From contig JACPUC010000027.1 of assembly GCA_016192455.1 (NCBI GenBank), positions 1 to 64,000 of the forward strand: DNA of 64,000 nucleotides, written 5' to 3'. Shown here piece after piece: positions 25,155-31,661 of the stretch (its first letter is position 1; each line of letters begins with the position of its first letter). Origin of the DNA: Candidatus Tectimicrobiota bacterium (GTDB lineage: Bacteria > JACPUC01). A program made the translations under genes and the position numbers. Under the pieces are notes generated by a model that ran no database searches, was not told the DNA's origin, and saw only the letters and a list, made by a program, of their open reading frames with translations.

Positions 25155-25504
25155 TACTTCTTTATGACCGCCTCCGAGTAGTCCAGAGCTCGATGCTCTC
25201 CTTTCCGGCGTAGAGTCGGATGTGGGCGGTTCCCCCCCCAGGAGGAGGAGAGCAGAGAAACTGGCTGGGCCTTCGGCAGGACGATGCAGAGGCCACGGTT
25301 GGCGAGGAACTCCATGCCGCGTTGATCGTCCTGGGTTTTGGCCGTCACCCACTGGTCGAAGGCGTCGGCCGTGAGACAGGCGACCTTGGGCGTGATGACG
25401 TGATCGGCGGGAGTGGGCGTGCGAGGCGCGTCAGACATGGCCAGCGCGACGATGAGCGGCGTGAGGATCGAGGCGCCGATAATCAGGGCGGTCTTGGGTT
25501 TCAT
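25154..25504 (-). CDS. Small exported protein with a frame-shifted segment (hypothetical)
   Basis: 116 aa as read. The N-terminus MKPKTALIIGASILTPLIVALAMSDA is a signal or anchor sequence. The mature part has DHVITPKVACLTADAFDQW and GMEFLANRGLCIVLPKAQPVSLL, with two cysteines. After residue about 90 the frame reads GNRPHPTLRRKGEHRALDYS, which looks unnatural. Dropping one base in the run of eight C (25232-25239) gives AHIRLYAGKESIELWT instead, an SH3-like strand pattern. The original frame then resumes at YSEAVIKK. This suggests two compensating indels or sequencing errors. The function is unknown. Confidence 0.65.
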   Translation of the reverse strand: MKPKTALIIGASILTPLIVALAMSDAPRTPTPADHVITPKVACLTADAFDQWVTAKTQDDQRGMEFLANRGLCIVLPKAQPVSLLSSSWGGNRPHPTLRRKGEHRALDYSEAVIKK

Positions 25505-25571
25505 GGGGTGCGCCTTTCAGGGCGGGCGAGACGCCCATGGTGGACGCGGCGGCGGGCGGGGCCGCGTCCTC

Positions 25572-26285
25572 CTACAACGTGCTCAAGTGAGCCGCCAGCT
25601 CCTCGGGCGCGGCGTAGAAGGGCGAGTGGCTCGTGTTCATGGAGATGACCGGGGCGCACGCCAGGCGCGTGTACATGACCTTTTGCAGGTGCGGCGCGAT
25701 GGCCCGATCGTTGAGGCACTCGATGTAGGCGCGCGGGATGCGCCCGAAGTTCGCCTCGCTGGTGCGCACGGCGGCGCCGAGCGGCTGCAGGGCTTGCGGC
25801 ACCAAGCGCGCCGCGGCCCGCCGCGCGTCCTCCTCCGGGCAGTCGGCGTAGAACACCTCGCGCACCGCTTCGGGCCGGATGGTTGCGGACTTGCCGTCGG
25901 CGGCGAGGACCATGTTGGGACGCACCAGCGAGACGGTGTCCGGGGGCGTCAGGGTGAGCCGCGACTCGCCGTTGCGCAGGAGAAAAGCTGTCAGGTAGAC
26001 GAGCCTGCGGATGCGCCGCGGGCAGTCCTCGGCGGCCTGGGTGATGATGATGCCGCCCATGCTGTGGCCCACCAGGATGGCCGGCTCGGGCTGCGCCGCC
26101 AGCACCTCGCAGACCCGCCGCGCATAGCGCTCCAGGGTGACCTCGGCGGTTGGCGTGGGGTCCTGCCCGTGGCCCGGCAGGTCAGGCGCCACGACCGTAT
26201 GGCCGTCTCGTTGCAGCAGCGGCGCCACCTTCTCCCAGCACCAGCCGCCATGCCAAGCGCCATGGATGAGAACGTAGGTACTCAT
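25572..26285 (-). CDS. Alpha/beta hydrolase (methylesterase/hydroxynitrile-lyase-like)
   Basis: 237 aa. MSTYVLIHGAWHGGWCWEKV contains the oxyanion-hole HGAWHGGW motif. VGHSMGG gives the nucleophile elbow (Ser near 95), and NTSHSPF near the C-terminus supplies the catalytic His. These are features of the EstC/pyrethroid hydrolase and plant methylesterase/hydroxynitrile-lyase-like group. The enzyme is expected to be a cytosolic esterase with unknown substrate. It is divergent from the Rrf2 regulator at 26623. Confidence 0.88.
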   Translation of the reverse strand: MSTYVLIHGAWHGGWCWEKVAPLLQRDGHTVVAPDLPGHGQDPTPTAEVTLERYARRVCEVLAAQPEPAILVGHSMGGIIITQAAEDCPRRIRRLVYLTAFLLRNGESRLTLTPPDTVSLVRPNMVLAADGKSATIRPEAVREVFYADCPEEDARRAAARLVPQALQPLGAAVRTSEANFGRIPRAYIECLNDRAIAPHLQKVMYTRLACAPVISMNTSHSPFYAAPEELAAHLSTL

Positions 26286-26622
26286 GATGGGAGATCCAGA
26301 GCGTGCGCGGCTTCCGGCCGGCCGCGCCGCGCCGCGTCACGCCTCGAAGAGGCCGCGCTGGCCAAGAGCCGAGAAATCGGCCAGAGGATGCCATGGTATG
26401 CCGCCGACCACCGCGATGCAACCGCCGCTGGCTGCCATGAGATTCCAGCCTCCCCTGACCGGCGCAGCCTTTAAGCGCTTGGCGCGGCGATTTTCTTCTT
26501 GACAGACTTGCGAAGGGAGGATGCAGGGAATAAGTTAGCCTAAGAGGCGGAGAGATCAACAATAAGAAACACTTATCTAAGACATTAGACACCATTGCAG
26601 CGGGCGGGGCAGCCGGCGACTC
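26286..26622 (+). promoter_or_regulatory. Upstream region of the Rrf2 regulator with candidate operator
   Basis: A 337-base divergent gap whose last 130 bases are markedly AT-richer than the surroundings. TTGACA occurs at 26499-26504 without a good -10 at the right distance. ATAAG-AAACA-CTTAT (26562-26576) is a short inverted repeat 46 bases before the ATG and could be an autoregulatory operator. The start-proximal sequence has no strong ribosome binding site. Confidence 0.35.
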
Positions 26623-27114
26623 ATGAAACTCAACCGCGAAAGTGAATATGGGCTCAAGGCCTTGGTCTTCCTGGCGCAGCAGCGGCCGGGGGCGGTGTTC
26701 CAGGCAAGCACGATCGCGGAGGCCAAGGAGCTGCCGCGCGGATTCCTCGCCAAGATCTTCCAGAAGCTCACGCAGCACGGTCTGTTGCGCTCGCATCGCG
26801 GCAAGCGCCGGGGCTACACCCTGGCGCGCGCGCCGGAGGAGATTTTCCTGCGGGAGATCGTTGAGGCCATCGAGGGGCCGGGGCTGTTTGACCGCTGCAT
26901 TTTTTGGAGCGGTCGCTGCAGCACCACGAACCCCTGCCTGCTGCACGAGTGGTTCAAGGAGGTCAAGCCGAGGCTTGAGGAGATGCTGACCACGACGACC
27001 TTGGCGGAGGTTCTGGCTCAGAACGCCTTGGCAGGCGGGACGGAGCTTTGCCGGGAGTTCGCGCCGGGCTTATTCGGCGCGGAAAAGAGGCACCAGCCTC
27101 CCTCGCAGCCGTAA
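26623..27114 (+). CDS. Rrf2 family transcriptional regulator with putative Fe-S cysteines
   Basis: 163 aa. MKLNRESEYGLKALVFLAQQ is the standard Rrf2 opening. The winged helix follows with LPRGFLAKIFQKLTQHGLLRSHRGKRRGYTLAR. Three cysteines in CIFWSGRCSTTNPCLLH (about residues 91-107) match the 4Fe-4S or 2Fe-2S-binding loop of NsrR/IscR-type members. It probably senses NO, redox or Fe-S status. The next coding remnant is the end of a NosY-like permease, consistent with an ancestral nitrous-oxide-reductase context, since NsrR-like regulators often control such genes. Confidence 0.87.
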   Translation: MKLNRESEYGLKALVFLAQQRPGAVFQASTIAEAKELPRGFLAKIFQKLTQHGLLRSHRGKRRGYTLARAPEEIFLREIVEAIEGPGLFDRCIFWSGRCSTTNPCLLHEWFKEVKPRLEEMLTTTTLAEVLAQNALAGGTELCREFAPGLFGAEKRHQPPSQP

Positions 27115-27146
27115 AAAGGAGCGGCAGGCGGGAGGGGCTGGTTTAA

Positions 27147-27524
27147 TTGTTCCGTAGCAAAGGACCTTCAAGACCCCATTACATCCGCCGGTTCCCTCCA
27201 CTCACCCTCATGCGGGGAGATGTGGTTGCCGCGCTCGTAGGGAGACCTCCTCGGTTCGCTAACGTTGATCCTGCCCACCTACTGCCTCCGAATCGCCGCT
27301 CGCTCTTCTGGCTTTCCTTGTTGAACCCGATGCAGGCCTTCAAGCTCGCCGCGCTGCTGAGCTTCAGGCCCAACCTCGATGTGCTCGGTCCGGTGGGGGC
27401 CTACGCGATCCATAGGATGGGCGCGGGCGGCCTGCGGCTCCTCCTCATCGGCAGCCTTCTCCTCTGGTCGTTCCTCCCCCTCAGCCTGGCTCTCAGCCTC
27501 TTCAGCGTGCCGCGCGATGAGTGA
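27147..27524 (+). pseudogene. C-terminal remnant of NosY-like ABC-2 permease
   Basis: The open frame has no proper start. From about 27290 it reads RRSLFWLSLLNPMQAFKLAALLS, then LDVLGPVGAYAIHRMG and LLLIGSLLLWSFLPLSLALSLF. This is the last part of NosY-type ABC permeases (the LLNP...QxFKLAALLS and LGPxGxYA elements plus the final helix). The N-terminal four-fifths are missing and no ABC ATPase or nosZ/nosD is present. I read it as a deletion remnant left between the Rrf2 gene and the dihydrouridine synthase. The rest of 27525-27771 shows nothing. Confidence 0.55.
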
Positions 27525-27771
27525 GGAACGAGGCCGCCGCTCCCGCCCGGCATGCCGCGACGCCCGTGGCGGGACGTCCCTCGGCAGATTGTGGTAGTCA
27601 AGCGGCGCGTCTCCATGCCAACATTGAGCGGGGTTGGTTGCCGCGGGCAGGGGTGGCCCGCCGCGGCGCGGCGAAGGCGGGCGCGCCTCCCACCTCGGGG
27701 GAGAGGCGCATCATTTCCTGCCACGGCGTTGAACATACCGGGCGCGCGGCTGCGTTCGGAAGGGGTCGGCG

Positions 27772-28818
27772 ATGAGATGCTCAGCACCTCGAGCGGATGC
27801 GGCGCTGCCGCAGGGGAGCGCTGCGCCGCCGGTCGCGGCGGGTTTTCGCATCGGTCCCGTCCTGGTCTCCAATCCCTTCCTCCTGGCGCCGCTCTCCGGG
27901 TACAGCGACGCGGCGATGCGCCTCATCGCCCGGGAAGAAGGGGCGGGTTTCGCGTTCACCGAGATGATCAGTTGCATCGCCTACCTGCACGACAGCCGGC
28001 GAACGCTGCAGCGGGCCGCCTGGCTGCCGGAGGAGAAACCGTTCGGACTGCAGCTCATGGGCGCGGACGCGGACCTCATGCGGCGAGCGGCGGAGAAAGC
28101 GCAGCGCGACGGGGCCGACCTTCTCGATATCAACATGGGGTGTCCAGCCCGGCGCATCGTGAGAGCGGAGTCGGGTTCCGCCTTGATGCGCTCGCCGGAG
28201 AGCGCCGAGCGCATCATGCGGGCGACCGTGGCGAGTGTCGACATCCCGGTCACCGTCAAGCTGCGCAGCGGCTGGTCAAGGGAGATCGGCGACGCGCGGG
28301 CCGTCGCCGAGGCGGCGGAGGCGGCGGGCATCGCCGCGATCACCGTGCATGGCCGCACGCAGACCCAGAAGTTCGCTGGCAAGGCTGATTGGGAGGTGAT
28401 CCAGGCGGTGAAGGAGCGCGTGCGCATTCCCGTCATCGGCAACGGCGATGTCGAGACTGCGGTTGAGGCCGTCGCCAGGATGCGGGGCGCCGGCTGCGAC
28501 GGCGTGATGATCGGCCGCGGCGCCATCGGCCGGCCGTGGTTGTTCGCGGCGAGCCTCGCCCTCCTGACCACGGGGATGCTGCCGGAGCCGCCGGGCGGCG
28601 AGGCGCTGCTGCGCCTGATGCTGCGCCACCTGGGCTACCTGCAGCGCCTCTACCCCGCGGGCCAGGGGCTGCTGCGCTTCCGCAAGCACTGCGCGGCGTA
28701 CCTGCGCGGCTGGCCGCAGAGCAAGGCGCTGCGCGCCCATCTGCACACGCTGTGCGACCCTGCCGCGGTCGAGGCGGCGCTGGTGGGATACTTCAGCGGC
28801 GGCCACGCCTCCGCGTAA
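27772..28818 (+). CDS. dusB: tRNA-dihydrouridine synthase (DusB-like)
   Basis: 348 aa. The FMN-binding barrel begins ILVSNPFLLAPLSGYSDAAMR. The Dus signature ADLLDINMGCPARRIVR contains the active-site Cys, and later blocks VTVKLRSGW, ITVHGRTQTQKF and GNGDVET...GCDGVMIGRGAIGRPWLF are typical. The enzyme reduces uridines in the tRNA D-loop using NADPH. The start may lie a few codons later, because the first 25 residues are not conserved. Terminal helical domain residues (RFRKHCAAYLRGWPQSKALR) are complete. Confidence 0.92.
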   Translation: MRCSAPRADAALPQGSAAPPVAAGFRIGPVLVSNPFLLAPLSGYSDAAMRLIAREEGAGFAFTEMISCIAYLHDSRRTLQRAAWLPEEKPFGLQLMGADADLMRRAAEKAQRDGADLLDINMGCPARRIVRAESGSALMRSPESAERIMRATVASVDIPVTVKLRSGWSREIGDARAVAEAAEAAGIAAITVHGRTQTQKFAGKADWEVIQAVKERVRIPVIGNGDVETAVEAVARMRGAGCDGVMIGRGAIGRPWLFAASLALLTTGMLPEPPGGEALLRLMLRHLGYLQRLYPAGQGLLRFRKHCAAYLRGWPQSKALRAHLHTLCDPAAVEAALVGYFSGGHASA

Positions 28819-28954
28819 CGGGTCGAATGGTTTGGGGGCGGGTTGGAGCGCGGAGGGAGGGTTCTTCTGGGGGGACCCTTGCTCCCCACACCCTCTACCC
28901 GCACGAGCCGCCGCGCCGCTCGCGTGCTAGGTGAGGAACGGAGGGGAGACGACG

Positions 28955-29722
28955 CTAGCGCTCCGCCACGATGCGCTCGATGAGCTTGCGGGCGCGGTTC
29001 GCCTGCCCCGAGGCGGGATACCGTTGCAGGAGCGTGTAGAGCTCGGTCAGCGCCGCGTCGAACCGGCCGAGGTGGAAGAGGGAGAAGCCTTTCTTGTAGA
29101 GCGCGTCGGGAAGTTTGTTGCCTTTCGGGAACTTCTCGAGCACGAGCTGGAAGGCGACGGAGGCTTGCTCATAGCGCTGCAGCAGCAGGTTGGACTCCCC
29201 CACCCAGTACTGCGCGTTGTCCGCCAGATCACTGCCGGGGTAGCGCTCGACGAAGGCCTGGAAGCCGCGGATGGCTGCCTCGTAGTTGCGTTCCATGAAA
29301 TTTGAGTAGGCGTGTTCGTAGAGCTCCTCGGCGCTGAGCTGCTGCGTCAGCGACGCAGCTTCCCGGGCCGACGATGGTTGGGCCGGGGCGCTCTCGCTCT
29401 TCATCTGGCTGCCACGCGCACCCGCCTCGATCTGCTGGGTCAGCAAGCTGACCTCGTCCCGCAACATGGTGAGACTCTTGCGGAGATCGCTCAGCCGCGT
29501 TTTTTGCTCGGTAAAACGATCATCAAGACTGCGAATCTTGGTCTCCAGCCGCTTGAAATGTTCGTCGAACTCTTCTTTCATTGCCACTCTCTCTTGGCGG
29601 AGCGTAAGGGCGGTTGGGAGTTCGGGATGAGGCTCGACTGGAGGCTGCGCGGCACATCCAACGAGCGCCACCGCCATCCCTCCCGTGAGCAACGGGATCC
29701 TGCTCCACATCCGGCGGCGCAT
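28955..29722 (-). CDS. Tol-Pal system coordinator CpoB/YbgF-like lipoprotein
   Basis: 255 aa. The lipobox ALVGC near residue 22 implies a lipoprotein. A coiled-coil segment (about 40-105) with EEFDEHFKRLETKIRSLDDRF... is followed by TPR repeats from ELYEHAYSNFMERNYEAAIRGFQAFVERYPGSDLADNAQYWVGE onward. This is the YbgF/CpoB architecture. The ATG at 29722 is chosen; a TTG two codons upstream is possible. No tol or pal genes adjoin; the next gene upstream on this strand is the RNase G gene. A generic outer-membrane-assembly TPR lipoprotein is the alternative. Confidence 0.83.
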   Translation of the reverse strand: MRRRMWSRIPLLTGGMAVALVGCAAQPPVEPHPELPTALTLRQERVAMKEEFDEHFKRLETKIRSLDDRFTEQKTRLSDLRKSLTMLRDEVSLLTQQIEAGARGSQMKSESAPAQPSSAREAASLTQQLSAEELYEHAYSNFMERNYEAAIRGFQAFVERYPGSDLADNAQYWVGESNLLLQRYEQASVAFQLVLEKFPKGNKLPDALYKKGFSLFHLGRFDAALTELYTLLQRYPASGQANRARKLIERIVAER

Positions 29723-29918
29723 GCTCAATCATACTCCGAGCAGAATCATCGACGATCCTCGCTGAACGTTACCACAGGGCTTGCTGGCAAGCAAGCGCCC
29801 GGCGCGTCTCCTCGCACCTCCCGGAGATCTCCCGGCTGACGGTTCAGAACCACCTCGGCCACCTCAGCGGGCGCGCGTTCCCGGCAGCCCCCTGCCGGGC
29901 CATTCCCAGCCTTCCTCG

Positions 29919-31643
29919 TTAGACGAAGTTGACCTCAAAGTGTTCCTGGTGGAGTTCGCGATCAGCTTTGATGATGATGTTCTTCTGCAGCTCCCACTCG
30001 AGGTGCTCGAGGTACCCCGGCGCTTCATCGAAGATGTAATCGGCCACCTCCGGGTGGACGCTCACCAGGACCTTCTGATGCGGGGCGGTCGACCTCTCGC
30101 CGCGGATGATCTCCCGGAAGACCTCGTGTCCCACGCTGGCGGGCGACTTCACGTAGCCGCGTCCCTGGCAGTACGGGCAGGGGCGGCAGAGCGTCCGCGC
30201 CAGACCTTCGCGCACCCGCTTGCGCGTCATCTCCACCAGCCCCAGCTCGGAGACCTTGAGGATATTGGTGCGCGAGCGATCGGTCTTCAGGGCGTTCTCC
30301 AGCGCCTGAAAGACTCGCTCCTTGCTCTCTTCGCGCTCCATGTCAATGAAATCGATGATGATGAGGCCGCCGAGGTTCCGCAAGCGCAGTTGGTAGACGA
30401 TCTCGTTGACGGCCTCCAGGTTGGTCGTCAGGATCGTCTCTTCGGCGTTGCGCGAGCCGACGAAACGGCCGGTGTTGACATCGATGGCCACCAGGGCCTC
30501 CGTCGCGTCGATGGTGATGTAACCGCCGGATTTCAACCAGATCTTGCTCTGCAAGGCGCGTTCGATCTCAATCTCGATGGCATAAGCGTCGAAGATCGGC
30601 TGCTCGCCGGTGTAGAGCTCGATCTTCGGTTCGAGGTGGGGCAGGTAGGAACGGACGAAGCGCACGCAGCGTTCATACTCTGCGGGATCATCGACGAGGA
30701 AACGATCGACGCTGCTGGAGAAGAGATCGCGGATGGAGCGGAGCACGAGATCGAGGTCGGGGTGAACGAGTTCGGGGGCGTTCTTCTGGCGCTCCGTCTC
30801 CTGGATGGTTCCCCACAGCCTCGTGAGGTAATCAATATCCGAGGCGAAGGCCTCCTCATTCATCCCTTCGCTCACGGTGCGCACGATGAACCCAGCCTGG
30901 GGCGGTTTGATGGTGAGGAGCAGGTCGCGCAGGCGCGTCCGCTCGTGCTCGTCTTCGATGCGGCGGGAGACGCCCACATGGTCGACGCCCGGCATGTAGA
31001 CGAGGTAGCGTCCCGCCAGCGTGATGAAGGTGGTGAGGCGGCACCCTTTGCTGCCGAGCGGCTCCTTGGACACCTGCACGAGGACCTCCTGCCCCTCGTG
31101 CAAGATCTCCTCGATGGCCGGCCGGCTGAGAAGGCCACCGGCTCCGCCCTCGCCCTGTTGCCCCTCCGGGCTGGCCGCGCTTCCCGTCAACGGACTCCCC
31201 GCCCCTTCGAGGAGAGGCATCCCCGCGACGCCCTCCTCTGACCCGCAGCCCGGAGCGAGCTCCGGCGCGTTCGCGGCTGCCGCGTCGCCGGCGCCGCCGG
31301 TCCTCCCTTCCATGCCGGGGCTCGCGGCGCCGCTGGCGGTAGTCGGCGGGGGGAGGTCTTCCTCGTCCGCGGAGACCACCAGCGCCTGCACCTGCTCGGC
31401 GGCGGGGAGGGGGCCGCCGTGGTTGATATCCGCCACATAGAGGAAGCCGGCCTTCTTCATGCCGATATCAACGAACGCGGCCTGCATGCCCGGCAGCACT
31501 TTCGAGACCCGCCCCTTGTAGATGTTGCCGACGACACCCTTGTCCCGTTCCCGCTCGATGAACAGTTCCGTCACCTGATGGTTTTCGACCAGCGCGACCC
31601 GCGTCTCGAAGTTGGTATGGTTAACGATGATCTCTGCGCCCAT
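29919..31643 (-). CDS. rng: Ribonuclease G/E family endoribonuclease with insertion in the S1 domain
   Basis: 574 aa. The S1 domain starts conventionally (NIYKGRVSKVLPGMQAAFVDIGMKKAGFLYVADI, to about residue 73). It is then interrupted by about 100 residues rich in Gly/Ala/Pro/Glu before resuming at EILHEGQEVLVQVSKEPLGSKG (about 178). The DNase I-like catalytic part is intact: ATEALVAIDVNTGRFVGS and GGLIIIDFIDM supply the two metal-binding Asp. CRPCPYCQGRGYV is the zinc-link region. The enzyme matures 16S rRNA and turns over mRNA. The gene follows the radical SAM-DUF2344 gene by 18 bases, a neighbourhood conserved in many bacteria. Confidence 0.93.
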   Translation of the reverse strand: MGAEIIVNHTNFETRVALVENHQVTELFIERERDKGVVGNIYKGRVSKVLPGMQAAFVDIGMKKAGFLYVADINHGGPLPAAEQVQALVVSADEEDLPPPTTASGAASPGMEGRTGGAGDAAAANAPELAPGCGSEEGVAGMPLLEGAGSPLTGSAASPEGQQGEGGAGGLLSRPAIEEILHEGQEVLVQVSKEPLGSKGCRLTTFITLAGRYLVYMPGVDHVGVSRRIEDEHERTRLRDLLLTIKPPQAGFIVRTVSEGMNEEAFASDIDYLTRLWGTIQETERQKNAPELVHPDLDLVLRSIRDLFSSSVDRFLVDDPAEYERCVRFVRSYLPHLEPKIELYTGEQPIFDAYAIEIEIERALQSKIWLKSGGYITIDATEALVAIDVNTGRFVGSRNAEETILTTNLEAVNEIVYQLRLRNLGGLIIIDFIDMEREESKERVFQALENALKTDRSRTNILKVSELGLVEMTRKRVREGLARTLCRPCPYCQGRGYVKSPASVGHEVFREIIRGERSTAPHQKVLVSVHPEVADYIFDEAPGYLEHLEWELQKNIIIKADRELHQEHFEVNFV

Positions 31644-31661
31644 CAGACCCCCAACGGCGTC

